Virus record (IMG/VR): IMGVR_UViG_3300041411_000178
Coordinates: 124,001-188,000 of that record
Direction: 5' to 3' (one strand)
DNA length: 64,000 bases
Source: a virus
The notes beneath the pieces were generated by a model, which saw nothing but the letters and a program-made list of their open reading frames with translations, was not told the DNA's origin and ran no database searches. The translations under genes were made by a program, and so were the position numbers. Shown here one piece after another: positions 33,017 to 41,343 of this stretch (the first letter of the stretch is position 1; the number at the start of each line of letters is the position of its first letter).

Positions 33017-34153
33017 ATGAACACCAAGAACGAACAAGTTGCTAACACCGCTTCGATGATGGTGAGCGTTGTTACCAAACTTCGTACTGAAGGTGCGCCG
33101 GAACCCGTACAACTGGCCTATGCCAAAACGGTGATGCTGGATCAGGATCAAGTCGCTACTCGCGATCGGCAACCTGTACTGAACCTGGTGAACAACCAGC
33201 TCGGCACCAAATGGTCCTTCAACCAAATCAAGAAGGCCGGCGACTTCAACCCTGAGCCAGCCCCAGTCCGGGTAACCGAACTGAACGGCACCGCCCAGGT
33301 CAATGTTGCAGGCCAGCCGAATGAAGCAACCTTCGTAGAGAAGAATGCGAACTCGGCTGGCGACCACGCTCACGCTGAACCGGTCAGCCAGTCGACCACC
33401 ACTGCTCCTGACCACAACGGTCAAACCTCCTCCAACGCAAACGAAAAGGACACCAACAACATGAACACTCAAGCCAACAACGCTGCTGACATGAACAAAT
33501 CCGTACAGGGTTTCGAAGTCGCCATGATCGCCGTCGGCCGCACCACTCCAGAACAGCGCGCTGCTGCCTGGATCGCTTTCCTGGCTACCGCTCCGGAGCT
33601 GTCGGCCAAGTGGGATGCATTCCTCCTGGCTGCTGAACAGGGCAAGACCTTCGACGAGAACTTCGTGGTCTTCAGCGAAGGCCTGGGTGAAGAAGAAGGC
33701 GGTACTGCTATCCACGGCTTCATGCGCTGGTGTGCTGCCAACCAACCGAAAGACGACGGCCACTACGCTGACAAGTCCCGTTTCAGCCTGATGGGTGAAC
33801 GTGACGAAGGCATCCGCACCAGCTGGATTGCAGCCGGTAGCGCAGTGATCGGCGGCGGTATGGAAATGGTTGCTCGTGGCGGCCTGACCACTGGTTCGGC
33901 AATCGGCACTGTAGTCGGCGGCATCGGCGCGTTCTTCGCCGGTGAGCAAGTTGACGATCACGTCGAAAGCCAATTCGGTCGTTACGTGGTCGGTGGCATG
34001 ATCGGTCTGGCTCTGGGCGCCGGTGGTTCTGCTCTGGGTCGCAACCTGATGCCTGGCAGCAACCTGGTATCCCTGGGTGGCGGCGAGCAAACGCCTGTGG
34101 AAGTTCTGCCAGCTCCAGTGCATCACGTACCGGCCGGTATGTTCGGCATGTAA
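33017..34153 (+). CDS. Glycine-zipper membrane protein, 378 aa, probably highly expressed
   Basis: The N-terminal 75 residues are helical. A disordered linker rich in N, T, H and A follows (residues 76-150). A soluble helical domain around 155-265 includes CxANQPKDDG. The C-terminus has glycine-zipper hydrophobic segments, WIAAGSAVIGGGMEMVARGG, GSAIGTVVGGIGAFFAG and VVGGMIGLALGAGGSALG, the pattern of membrane-inserting or pore-like proteins. C-ending codons dominate. It sits behind an exact TATATTAC promoter. An internal ATG at residue 149 with AAAAGGA upstream could give a shorter product. Possible roles include inner-membrane modification early in infection. Confidence 0.7.
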   Translation: MNTKNEQVANTASMMVSVVTKLRTEGAPEPVQLAYAKTVMLDQDQVATRDRQPVLNLVNNQLGTKWSFNQIKKAGDFNPEPAPVRVTELNGTAQVNVAGQPNEATFVEKNANSAGDHAHAEPVSQSTTTAPDHNGQTSSNANEKDTNNMNTQANNAADMNKSVQGFEVAMIAVGRTTPEQRAAAWIAFLATAPELSAKWDAFLLAAEQGKTFDENFVVFSEGLGEEEGGTAIHGFMRWCAANQPKDDGHYADKSRFSLMGERDEGIRTSWIAAGSAVIGGGMEMVARGGLTTGSAIGTVVGGIGAFFAGEQVDDHVESQFGRYVVGGMIGLALGAGGSALGRNLMPGSNLVSLGGGEQTPVEVLPAPVHHVPAGMFGM

Positions 34154-34169
34154 TTCGGCCGTAGCTGTA

Positions 34170-34200
34170 AGGGGGATCTTCGGGTCCCCTTATTTCTTAT
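34170..34200 (+). terminator. Terminator with UUCG loop
   Basis: AGGGGGATC-TTCG-GGTCCCCT with one G-T pair, followed by TATTTCTTAT. Ends the glycine-zipper gene unit. Confidence 0.75.
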
Positions 34201-34208
34201 CTGTATAA

Positions 34209-34228
34209 ACCTTTTTGTATTACAACCT
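34209..34228 (+). promoter_or_regulatory. Weak early-type promoter candidate
   Basis: ACCTTTT-TGTATTAC-AACC; TGTATTAC at 34216-34223 differs from TAYATTAY at position 2 and lacks the GTG tail. It lies 30 bases before the 105-residue gene. Confidence 0.35.
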
Positions 34229-34253
34229 AACTAACCTATTTTGAGGGAACAAA

Positions 34254-34571
34254 ATGAAGAACAAGTTTCAAGTCCACGATAAAGTAATTGTGGCAAGCGA
34301 AGACAGTCCTAACGCCAACCGTCTGGTTGAGCTGGTAGCGTTTGTACAAGCTGGTAACACCGTGTTCCACTATGACAGCTACTTCACTGCCCGTGATGAA
34401 GCTGGTTGGATCGTGACTGCTCAAGACCTGATCCACAAGACTAACTTCCGTGGTGAAATCATCAGCGACTTCGCATTCGTGAAGGCGTCTGATATCCGCG
34501 AACTGGCTGATGAGGAGATGGTCTTTCTCCCAAAGCCTAAAGTGAACAACCGCTACATGGCCGCAGCTTAA
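34254..34571 (+). CDS. Small beta-rich protein, 105 aa (paralogue of the 35105 product)
   Basis: The product contains HDKVIVASEDSPNANRLVE, AGNTVFHYDSYFTAR and EAGWIVTAQDL. These elements align with GDLCLIVSCDPN, SYNGRLYST and EDGWIVSGDDL in the 108-residue protein at 35105. Many phages carry small proteins of the plan 'gd-hhIv-x-N-GR-V-hxxh...-W-hV-GdDL'; function is not known to me. Promoter support is weak. It has its own terminator-flanked unit. Confidence 0.65.
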   Translation: MKNKFQVHDKVIVASEDSPNANRLVELVAFVQAGNTVFHYDSYFTARDEAGWIVTAQDLIHKTNFRGEIISDFAFVKASDIRELADEEMVFLPKPKVNNRYMAAA

Positions 34572-34584
34572 CATTGTTTTACTG

Positions 34585-34605
34585 CTGAGCCAATATTATC
34601 CCTTA
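34585..34605 (+). promoter_or_regulatory. Weak early-type promoter candidate
   Basis: GAGCCAATATTATCCCTTA; AATATTAT at 34592-34599 matches seven of eight core positions. It is placed 29 bases before the GTG-start gene at 34629. Confidence 0.35.
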
Positions 34606-34628
34606 CCCGCAATAAAAGGATTTTACCC

Positions 34629-34772
34629 GTGGTCGGAAAACGTCGTCATGCCAATCCCCTCCCTGCTAGCATGTATTCCTCTAACGGGAGTGCAGACTAT
34701 CAACGCTACATCAAAGGGATTGCGCCGAAAGAAAGTCTATTGAAAGGGATCCTGAAATGGATCTGGGGATAG
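34629..34772 (+). CDS. Small basic protein with GTG start, 47 aa
   Basis: AAAAGGA at 34614-34620 is eight bases from the GTG. The product reads MVGKRRHANPLPASMYSSNG and ends ESLLKGILKWIWG, an amphipathic, tryptophan-rich C-terminal helix. It could bind membrane or protein. The short length makes the call uncertain, but the ribosome site, upstream promoter-like motif and tight downstream terminator support it. Confidence 0.5.
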   Translation: MVGKRRHANPLPASMYSSNGSADYQRYIKGIAPKESLLKGILKWIWG

Positions 34773-34832
34773 CGGTAACTACTTCCTAGGCATGCCTAGG
34801 AAGTAGTACCGTTCACATTACTTTAATTTTTT
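34773..34832 (+). terminator. Long near-perfect inverted repeat terminator
   Basis: ACTACTTCCTAGG-CATG-CCTAGGAAGTAGT extended by CGGT/ACCG past one bulge, followed by TTCACATTACTTTAATTTTTT. Confidence 0.75.
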
Positions 34833-34854
34833 ACAAACCTACATTATCAGGGTG
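34829..34854 (+). promoter_or_regulatory. Early-type promoter with very short leader, TACATTAT core
   Basis: TTTTTACAAACC-TACATTAT-CAGGGTG; core at 34840-34847. The next start codon is only 12 bases after the core, against 41-99 bases at the other sites. Confidence 0.65.
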
Positions 34855-34858
34855 ATGT

Positions 34859-35095
34859 ATGACAAACGTATTGCCCTTTATCACCAAGAAAGAAAAAGAA
34901 AGAATTACCCGCGATTTGTTTCTCCTTGGCTATTTGCAGCGGTACGTCAAGGATCATGAAATTGTGAGCATGGCACGTATGCTGAAAGGCAACTATACGT
35001 TCAACTATACTCGCACAGCTGTAATGGTAACGTTCAGTGAAGAAAACCTACCGCTCGTCTACGACGAACTAAAACGTCGTAACCTGACTATCTAG
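34859..35095 (+). CDS. Small protein, 78 aa
   Basis: The product (MTNVLPFITKKEKERITRDL...) is highly charged, with a helical N-terminus and a short beta/helix end (AVMVTFSEENLPLVYDELKRR). The start is close behind the promoter core, so the mRNA leader may be only a few bases and the start nearly leaderless. Family unknown. It heads a long unit to 38444. Confidence 0.6.
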   Translation: MTNVLPFITKKEKERITRDLFLLGYLQRYVKDHEIVSMARMLKGNYTFNYTRTAVMVTFSEENLPLVYDELKRRNLTI

Positions 35096-35104
35096 GAGAT
35101 ACAC

Positions 35105-35431
35105 ATGGATAAACAGAACCTGAAAGAAGGGGATCTTTGTCTGATTGTAAGTTGCGACCCCAATATTGAAATCAACAACATGGGGCGAGCTGTAACGCTT
35201 GAGAAGTTTGTTACTGCTGGATCACCGCATCCGTCGTACAACGGCAGACTGTACAGTACTATCGCTGAAGATGGGTGGATCGTAAGCGGTGACGATCTTT
35301 GGTGCTGGACGCTACAGAAAGGTTACTTCAAAAGCACAGAAACTGGTGTATATGCTCATCGCCTGAGAAAGATCGGCGATCAAGATGGCTTTAACGTTAA
35401 ATCAACTGAAAAGGAAAAAGAACATGCGTGA
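35105..35431 (+). CDS. Small beta-rich protein, 108 aa (paralogue of the 34254 product)
   Basis: It contains EGDLCLIVSCDPNIEINNMG followed by RAVTLEKFVTAG and later EDGWIVSGDDLWCW, the same plan as the 105-residue protein 0.5 kb upstream. The C-terminus is lysine/glutamate-rich (STEKEKEHA). The end overlaps the start of the next gene by eight bases. Confidence 0.65.
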   Translation: MDKQNLKEGDLCLIVSCDPNIEINNMGRAVTLEKFVTAGSPHPSYNGRLYSTIAEDGWIVSGDDLWCWTLQKGYFKSTETGVYAHRLRKIGDQDGFNVKSTEKEKEHA

Positions 35432-36113
35432 CTACAACGGCCGTAAAGATTTCGCGATGCTCTCTGACTATGACCTGTCTCAGCAATTGAACCAGTTGAT
35501 CGACTGGGCCAATCTGTCGGAGAATGCCAGACAGATGTTGGGAACGGTAAGCCGCCGTATGGAGTTCGCTGACCATATTGCTCCTTTGACCCCCTACACC
35601 GAAGGCAAGATCTGGTCCCACACTTTTGAAGTGGATCAGGACCGGCCTTTCATGCATTCGTTGGAAGGAGCGGTGGATGATCTGTTTCGCGACCGTGTTC
35701 GCAGAGACGCCACTGTTAGTAATTTCGTTAACCAGATCTGTCGTCTGGTGAATGGTAATAAGAACCTCGACTTCAGCCACAAAGGACCTTACTGCGTAAA
35801 CTATGGTATCCTTGTAGATTATGCGTTGGTTCAACACACCGAAGACTTCAGTGACTTCCGCGTGGTGTGCTTTAGCAAGGTAGACCACGGTCGAGCATCC
35901 GCGATCATGATCAACCGGGGTGATACTTATCCGTTCAGCATCCTCTTCGACGGTGAGCCTCGTAAGCTGACCCAGGACGACCTCCTCTTCTGGAAGTATA
36001 ACGACGTCTATCGTCAGGTCATTATCGATACCGTCCATAACACCATCACCAGCGAAGTGCACATGTACAGCGCTGGCAAAACTGTACAATACCTTCACGA
36101 AATCAAGGCGTAA
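35424..36113 (+). CDS. Unknown protein, 229 aa
   Basis: Start at the ATG preceded by AAGGAAAAAG; a longer in-frame version would lie entirely in the previous gene. The product (MRDYNGRKDFAMLSDYDLSQ...) is soluble alpha/beta with no recognised motif. Second half is beta-rich (SDFRVVCFSKVDHGRASAIM, GDTYPFSILFDGEPRKL). Ends five bases before the next start. Confidence 0.65.
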   Translation: MRDYNGRKDFAMLSDYDLSQQLNQLIDWANLSENARQMLGTVSRRMEFADHIAPLTPYTEGKIWSHTFEVDQDRPFMHSLEGAVDDLFRDRVRRDATVSNFVNQICRLVNGNKNLDFSHKGPYCVNYGILVDYALVQHTEDFSDFRVVCFSKVDHGRASAIMINRGDTYPFSILFDGEPRKLTQDDLLFWKYNDVYRQVIIDTVHNTITSEVHMYSAGKTVQYLHEIKA

Positions 36114-36118
36114 CCAAC

Positions 36119-37264
36119 ATGATCAAATTGAACCTGCGTGAATTCCTCAATAACGACGGCAACAACATCAACCTCCACAGCATCCGGAATAGCCTTGTAG
36201 CAAAAGGCTATTCGCTTCTCGATCTGGTCGACGACATGGAGATCCTCGAGGCCACCCTCGGCGATGCGACCAATCCTGAATGCGGTATGCAGGCAATCGT
36301 GACCCGTCTGCGTGAAGGCTACGAGATCGATCTGATCTTCGGCCATCAGAAGGGTGTAGATCCATCGATCGAAGACACCGAGGCCTACACCAGCTGCTGG
36401 GCCAATAGTCGGTTCTACATTGCGTTTGCAGCGCCTCGGCAGAAACGACCCGACCAACAAGGGCTTACCGCGATCGATACCCTGCGTGCGGTTGTCGATG
36501 CCGAATTGGGTGAAGGCACACTGTTCAACATGCTGCCGTGGCTCAATCCAGAAAACGACCGGTTGGCAATCAGCAAGTGGGTCGATAACAAGGTTAAGTC
36601 CGAACTGGCCGAATGCAAGGTTCCTCGTAAAGACCTCAAAGATGTTGATCGTCTGGATGGTCATTATGCTGCCTGGCTGGATACCTTTGTTTCGCATCAC
36701 CTCGCCAACGTTCTTCCGCACCTTAAAGCGGATGCAATCACCGCGCGTATGTTGGAAGCAATCACGGGCGTTAGTCACCGCGTCCGTTGGTTGAGTGAGC
36801 GACTGACTGCCTACGAGCGAGTGTTTGGTTGTGAAGACCTCTCCTTGGAAGAACTCCAGGGTCGTAAACGTCATCCTGTTTCTGATGATGGCGTGGGTAA
36901 CCGCAGTAAGGCTCAGTTCGATGAGCCCGATGAACCATCGTTGTTTAAAGAAGGAGAAACCGAAGAACTCAACCCACTGTGGGTGCTGTACACCACCAAC
37001 TATCACCGTGGCCTCCTGACTCAGGAACAAGTGGTGAACGTCGGCAACAACCTGCTCAAGCAAATCCAGCAGTGCTCTCCTGAGCGTCTGCAAGAGATTG
37101 GCCCTCGCGGTATTCCCAATGTGCTCACCAAGTTCGGTCATGTGTCTATGGCCTGGGTAATGCACTTCAAGAATGCTCATCAACCAGATCTCAACTTCGG
37201 TCAAATTACCCGTCTGGGTCACACCGTAGCTGAACAAGTAAAGGCGTACAAACCTCGTGGATAA
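36119..37264 (+). CDS. Unknown protein, 381 aa
   Basis: The product (MIKLNLREFLNNDGNNINLH...) is helical and acidic, with no membrane segment. It contains WLDTFVSHHLANVLPHL and a charged linker (SDDGVGNRSKAQFDEPDEPS). Codon bias toward C/G is moderate. Its stop overlaps the GTG start of the next gene by eight bases, so the two are probably coupled and may act together. Confidence 0.65.
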   Translation: MIKLNLREFLNNDGNNINLHSIRNSLVAKGYSLLDLVDDMEILEATLGDATNPECGMQAIVTRLREGYEIDLIFGHQKGVDPSIEDTEAYTSCWANSRFYIAFAAPRQKRPDQQGLTAIDTLRAVVDAELGEGTLFNMLPWLNPENDRLAISKWVDNKVKSELAECKVPRKDLKDVDRLDGHYAAWLDTFVSHHLANVLPHLKADAITARMLEAITGVSHRVRWLSERLTAYERVFGCEDLSLEELQGRKRHPVSDDGVGNRSKAQFDEPDEPSLFKEGETEELNPLWVLYTTNYHRGLLTQEQVVNVGNNLLKQIQQCSPERLQEIGPRGIPNVLTKFGHVSMAWVMHFKNAHQPDLNFGQITRLGHTVAEQVKAYKPRG

Positions 37265-38444
37265 AGTCAAGATCATCGATCTCAAAACATACTTCACCCA
37301 ACCGTCCCTGTATCCGTCGCAGAGCCGTAAGTTCTGGCAGGAAAACCAAGCGTCGATTCTCGAGTTCATTGGCAGTCTTGAGGACAAGGGCTCGTTCTTA
37401 AACATGCATGCCTTCATGGCCAGGGTTGACACCGCCATGTCCAACCCGCGTATACCTGGGTCGCGCGAGACTTACTTGATCCTGGGTAAGCCACTTGATA
37501 TCTCGGCTCATGATTACGGCGATGCCGAGCTTCAAAAACTGGTAACCGACGAAGTGCTCGCTTCTGTTGACCGGGAATTGTTGTTTGTGGTTGTAAGCGT
37601 TCCGAAGGCGGATGATAAGGCCCAAGGGAGCTACTACAGCGAGCATAGACGCGAATACTCTGATCCGTGGGGGCACGTTACTAACGACATGCTCGCGCAT
37701 CTCCTGAGTCATTTCTCGTTGACGCAGATCCATCCGTTCCAACCCCATGGGCAGCGTGTCCAGGTACCGTCTGGTCTTGAGCTGGTGGAACTGATCCAGT
37801 CGCGTCTTATGCCGCCGGACTATCGTGGCGGTCAGCCGTTTGCTGCATTCAACCAGTTCTTCGATCCACGCTTCAGTGGCGGGTTCCGTCCGTTCCCGCG
37901 GTGGTGTAATGGCGGTAATGCAGCCATGAACGGCATGAACATGATGTTCAATGAGATGAATGGGCCACAGGCCAGTAATGGTGCTTATGCACGGCATGCA
38001 TTCACTGGTGCTTGGACCTGGTATCCACACACTGGTGTTTATGCAAACATCATTCTGGATCACAAGGGGGACGACCAAAAACTCACGCTGCAAACTCTGC
38101 TCAATGAAATCTACAAATTTGTAGCCCGTTACGGCGTAGAGTATGAACCGCACATCACCCGCTTGGTTAAGGAGGTCTGTGTTACGTTCGAACATGACCC
38201 TAAAGCAATGGAACTCCTCAAAGGTTCCAGTGTTACGCTGTTTATCGGCGAGCGCGGTCATATTCAGCCGGTTGTGCGTGAGCGCACTGACAATGCATTC
38301 ACCAACTGGGCGTTGGCGGATGGAGCGTGGGTTCCAGGCAAGGAATACAAGCCGACCAAGGTAATCAACGTTATCGATGGTGTGGCCAAATACATTCCTG
38401 GCTACGGTAATGAAGGTTTCGGCGGTCGTCCAGGCTGCTGGTAA
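37257..38444 (+). CDS. Unknown protein, 395 aa, GTG start
   Basis: GTG start inside the end of the previous gene. N- and C-terminal globular parts are separated by a Gly/Asn/Met/Phe-rich low-complexity stretch near residues 205-245 (SGGFRPFPRWCNGGNAAM). The C-terminal part includes VTLFIGERGHIQPVVRERTD. No family is recognised. Last gene before a strong terminator. Confidence 0.65.
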   Translation: MDKVKIIDLKTYFTQPSLYPSQSRKFWQENQASILEFIGSLEDKGSFLNMHAFMARVDTAMSNPRIPGSRETYLILGKPLDISAHDYGDAELQKLVTDEVLASVDRELLFVVVSVPKADDKAQGSYYSEHRREYSDPWGHVTNDMLAHLLSHFSLTQIHPFQPHGQRVQVPSGLELVELIQSRLMPPDYRGGQPFAAFNQFFDPRFSGGFRPFPRWCNGGNAAMNGMNMMFNEMNGPQASNGAYARHAFTGAWTWYPHTGVYANIILDHKGDDQKLTLQTLLNEIYKFVARYGVEYEPHITRLVKEVCVTFEHDPKAMELLKGSSVTLFIGERGHIQPVVRERTDNAFTNWALADGAWVPGKEYKPTKVINVIDGVAKYIPGYGNEGFGGRPGCW

Positions 38445-38452
38445 CTAGTACA

Positions 38453-38486
38453 CGGGTTGTGGGGTAATTCCTGCAACCCGCTTTTT
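38453..38486 (+). terminator. Intrinsic terminator
   Basis: CGGGTTG / CAACCCG stem with partly paired loop, followed by CTTTTTATTTATTT. Confidence 0.8.
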
Positions 38487-38506
38487 ATTTATTTAAGGAA
38501 GTAATC

Positions 38507-39001
38507 ATGGACCCTATTGAAATCGAAGCAGCTTTGTCTCCAATCGAGCAAGAAAACCAGGTGTTGGCCTATTTCAAAAATAACTTCACCACCAATCCTA
38601 AGAAGCTGTGCAAAATGGCTACTCGGATCTGGAACGACCAACCTGCTTTCATCCAGAAAGGTTTGTTGCAGAACATCCTGGATGCTAAAGACCCGGTCAA
38701 CATGCTGCGTGACTTTTTCCAGATGATGGATGAGTGGAAGCAGGTTGTACCTGCTCTGATAGCTGACGGCGCTCACGGTATGATCGTGGACAAGAAGAAT
38801 ACCATCTTCGGCGTTGAGATCAAAGCCAACGAGAAGTGGTTGCGTGCAAACGATTTGTGGAACCCCGACCAGGAAGCCGATATCCAGGACGAGGTCATGA
38901 AACAATGGATGGCTGATCAAGGGTTGAAACATTTCCATGGCAAGATTGTCCTTTTTGACAACTTTGGCTTTAGCGGCATGTGCCGCGAAATATTCCTCTG
39001 A
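38507..39001 (+). CDS. Paralogous family X, member 1, 164 aa
   Basis: Shares with the next gene and the 42601 product the pattern (N/D)N(F/W)xxNxKKLxxM, GxHGM(I/L), KWLxxxDxW..(E)xxI, a Trp-Met helix, and LFxxFGFSG near the C-terminus. Here these appear as NNFTTNPKKLCKM, GAHGMIVDKK, NEKWLRANDLWN and LFDNFGFSGMCRE. Soluble, no catalytic motif evident. The family is not known to me. Three copies within 4.6 kb suggest duplication and diversification. Confidence 0.68.
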   Translation: MDPIEIEAALSPIEQENQVLAYFKNNFTTNPKKLCKMATRIWNDQPAFIQKGLLQNILDAKDPVNMLRDFFQMMDEWKQVVPALIADGAHGMIVDKKNTIFGVEIKANEKWLRANDLWNPDQEADIQDEVMKQWMADQGLKHFHGKIVLFDNFGFSGMCREIFL

Positions 39002-39011
39002 GGCAGACAGC

Positions 39012-39623
39012 ATGGAATACGAATTTGATGAAAGCCTGTCGCCGTTCCGACAGGAGTTGCATGTACTGGATTGGTTCCAACGCAATTTTACAACCAATCC
39101 CAAGAAACTGAAGAAGATGAACGAACGGGTTCGTCCGAAGCTGCCAGACTGGATCCAGAAGAGCCTGTGTGACACCCTGGCGCGTTCTAGCGACCCGGTT
39201 GGGTTCATGCGTCACGCTTTCCGCGATCTCGCCGCCTACCCGGCTATCATGGAGCGTCTGATTGCCGAGGGTAACCACGGCATGATCATGATGGGTCCTC
39301 AAGTGTTCGGTTTCAGTCTCGATACTAACGAGAAGTGGCTGAATGCTGACAAGACCGGCAAGTGGCACAAAGATGATGAAAGCGACATCATCGACAAGGC
39401 TCTCCAACACTGGATGATCAAAGAACGTCGCCGTAAGGTCACGTGTCGCATTACTTTGTTCGCTGAGTTCGGTTTCTCTGGTATCCCGTTCCAAACTACG
39501 CACAGTCTCAGTGACCGTCTGTGGAATGAACTGCTTCCGCACTGGAAGAAAGAAGACGAGGCTCTGGCTAACCTGGAACTTCAGTACCTGCTAAACCCCG
39601 AGTTAAAGGAACAAGAGCAATGA
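39012..39623 (+). CDS. Paralogous family X, member 2, 203 aa
   Basis: Start at ATG 39012 with GAGG upstream; an in-frame extension would lie inside member 1. It has RNFTTNPKKLKKMNERV, GNHGMIMMGPQVFGFSLDTN, EKWLNADKTGKW and LFAEFGFSGIPFQ, plus a unique helical C-terminal extension of about 40 residues (WNELLPHWKKEDEALANLEL). Stop overlaps the next start by ATGA. Confidence 0.68.
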   Translation: MEYEFDESLSPFRQELHVLDWFQRNFTTNPKKLKKMNERVRPKLPDWIQKSLCDTLARSSDPVGFMRHAFRDLAAYPAIMERLIAEGNHGMIMMGPQVFGFSLDTNEKWLNADKTGKWHKDDESDIIDKALQHWMIKERRRKVTCRITLFAEFGFSGIPFQTTHSLSDRLWNELLPHWKKEDEALANLELQYLLNPELKEQEQ

Positions 39624-39976
39624 CTGATAAGCCACGTTTTGATTATGCAACTGCCGACATCGTAGGCGAGCGTTTGGGTGCTATCTTTAACGGACTCGAC
39701 AAAGAGCACGCCATGGCTGCTGTTGAAGAGTTCATTGATGACTACACCAACAGCATCTTTGGGCTGAGCGTGATCGATGCCTTGCGTAAGGTTAAGATGC
39801 CTGAGCAGGGTCGTTCGCAATGCATTCAGACATTGGCTAAAGGTCGTGCTGTATTGGTGTCTGCATACGGCTTTAATGTCAAGACAGACACCAAGTGCAA
39901 GTGTGGGCGGGCTTTCATTGTTCTGGATGAAATGACTCGTGAAGACCGCGATAAAGAAATGGAAAGTCTGGGGTAA
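39620..39976 (+). CDS. Unknown protein with C-terminal CxC, 118 aa
   Basis: Helical N-terminus (ADIVGERLGAIFNGLDKEHA) and a C-terminal TDTKCKCGRAFIVLDEMTRE, where CKCG could be half of a metal site. Coupled by ATGA to family X member 2. Not recognised. Confidence 0.62.
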   Translation: MTDKPRFDYATADIVGERLGAIFNGLDKEHAMAAVEEFIDDYTNSIFGLSVIDALRKVKMPEQGRSQCIQTLAKGRAVLVSAYGFNVKTDTKCKCGRAFIVLDEMTREDRDKEMESLG

Positions 39977-39981
39977 TAACC

Positions 39982-40209
39982 ATGTCCGGTGCAAAGGTTC
40001 TTAATCGGGTATGTCTTCCGATCGACTACACCAAGATTGATCCTGACGCGTTAAGCGATAACTTCCAGGACATAGAGAAACGCATGATCCGGGAGTTTAT
40101 CAAAGCACACCCTGAAATGGGGCCTATGGAACTCCAGAAGGCTCTTCTTGAAGCTAAGGGCTACGAGGTATCACACCAGGTCATCCGCGTACAACGCGAG
40201 AAGGACTGA
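39982..40209 (+). CDS. Small helical protein, 75 aa, possible DNA-binding fold
   Basis: The product has a charged helical core, EKRMIREFIKAHPEMGPMEL followed by QKALLEAKGYEVSHQVIRVQ. The helix-turn-helix-like spacing of GPMELQKALLEAKGYEVSHQ suggests a winged-helix or HTH regulator, as in 'take a step, then recognise' repeats of small phage regulators. This is pattern-based only. Confidence 0.55.
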   Translation: MSGAKVLNRVCLPIDYTKIDPDALSDNFQDIEKRMIREFIKAHPEMGPMELQKALLEAKGYEVSHQVIRVQREKD

Positions 40210-40229
40210 ACAAACAACCGAGGTGTCCA

Positions 40230-40583
40230 ATGAAAAAATCTCTTGAAGAATGCTTTAACGAAGAAATCACCCTTCAGCTTGATTCGGGCAAAACGTATTC
40301 TGTAACGCCCGTGCCGGTAGCGTCTCCTGATGGGGCTGTGTTTCTGAGCGTCAAGGATCCTGAGGACAAACACCACAGCACGCTGACGACTGTGGTTGTA
40401 CGGATGGAAGAAGGCGGGCTCGAGATGGTCATGGGTAACTTTGAACCGTCCGATGTTAAATATGACATTCCAAAGAACCGTTTTGTTCATTGGACCAATC
40501 CATTTGCTACCCGGGAAGTCCGTAAAGAACTCCTGGGCAAGCTGGCAGACAGCATTAATAAGGAAGACACTGATGAAGCCTGA
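40230..40583 (+). CDS. Unknown protein, 117 aa
   Basis: The product (MKKSLEECFNEEITLQLDSG...) is beta-rich in the first two thirds and helical at the end (EVRKELLGKLADSINKED). Soluble, acidic. Its 3' end overlaps the next start by 11 bases. No family is recognised. Confidence 0.62.
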   Translation: MKKSLEECFNEEITLQLDSGKTYSVTPVPVASPDGAVFLSVKDPEDKHHSTLTTVVVRMEEGGLEMVMGNFEPSDVKYDIPKNRFVHWTNPFATREVRKELLGKLADSINKEDTDEA

Positions 40584-41343
40584 AGAACAACCGTTTTACA
40601 TTCCTGACGAAGATGAACCCAGTGTCTTTGGTTCTTGTGTAAACGTCAGCACCATGGCTAATGGGCATCTGGCTAGCGGAAGCTTCGACCAGGAGCATTG
40701 GTATTGGCCGACCTGGCTTAAGGCAAAGAAACGTCGTCAACACCTCGAACGCTGGCGTTCCGCTAATCCTGATGCGCCGGCCCTTCACTACCCGCCGTTC
40801 TTTGATGCGGACAGTTACGAATCCATCGGTCTTAATTTGATCGTGCGGTTACGTACTGAGCTGAAGGAACCCGATTACCCAGTGTTCGCACCCACTCCTA
40901 CCATGTTCATTGGTGATACTCGCAAGATCAGTCTGCGTTGGGTGCTGCAATATGCGCGGGATAACCAGATGGATCCCAACGAAGCTGTGCTTGTTGCTGA
41001 GCATGAGCGTGATCTGGGTGGGCTAACGCTTAATAGTCAGCCTGCATGGAAGGGCCAGTGGTGGAAAGAAATCATGGAGCTGCCGGGTATCGGCTACCCT
41101 ATCTGGCGCTACAAGGATGGTCACGAAAACGTAGCCATTCCTTACCTACTCATGCCAGGTCCTTTGAGTGAATCGATCGTTATTGTTCGCGTTCACGAGA
41201 AGAACCCCAACATCTCCTACAAGCTGGTCACCATCAGACAGAAGGGTGGTGAAGTGGTCGGTGAGTTCACCGGTTACGAGGGTTTCGATCGGGTAGAGCT
41301 GGATGGTCTCCTTAAATCTTTCAGGGCGGGATTCTGGTCATGA
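40573..41343 (+). CDS. Unknown protein, 256 aa
   Basis: The ATG at 40573 has AAGGA nine bases upstream; a longer frame would overlap the previous gene by 190 bases. The product contains a tryptophan-rich region (WYWPTWLKAKKRRQHLERWR) and a body with WKGQWWKEIMELPGIGYPIW. It ends in an ATGA overlap with a small gene. Function unknown. Confidence 0.65.
   Translation: MKPEEQPFYIPDEDEPSVFGSCVNVSTMANGHLASGSFDQEHWYWPTWLKAKKRRQHLERWRSANPDAPALHYPPFFDADSYESIGLNLIVRLRTELKEPDYPVFAPTPTMFIGDTRKISLRWVLQYARDNQMDPNEAVLVAEHERDLGGLTLNSQPAWKGQWWKEIMELPGIGYPIWRYKDGHENVAIPYLLMPGPLSESIVIVRVHEKNPNISYKLVTIRQKGGEVVGEFTGYEGFDRVELDGLLKSFRAGFWS

Noticed and set aside
33461-34153. Separate gene starting at the internal ATG of the glycine-zipper protein
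   Set aside because: The frame is continuous with the full-length gene and shares its codon bias; an internal start is possible, so it is kept as a finding and not listed as a second gene.
36095-37444. 449-residue open frame on the minus strand
   Set aside because: Spans the junction of two coupled + genes in antisense; no start signal or terminator fits it.
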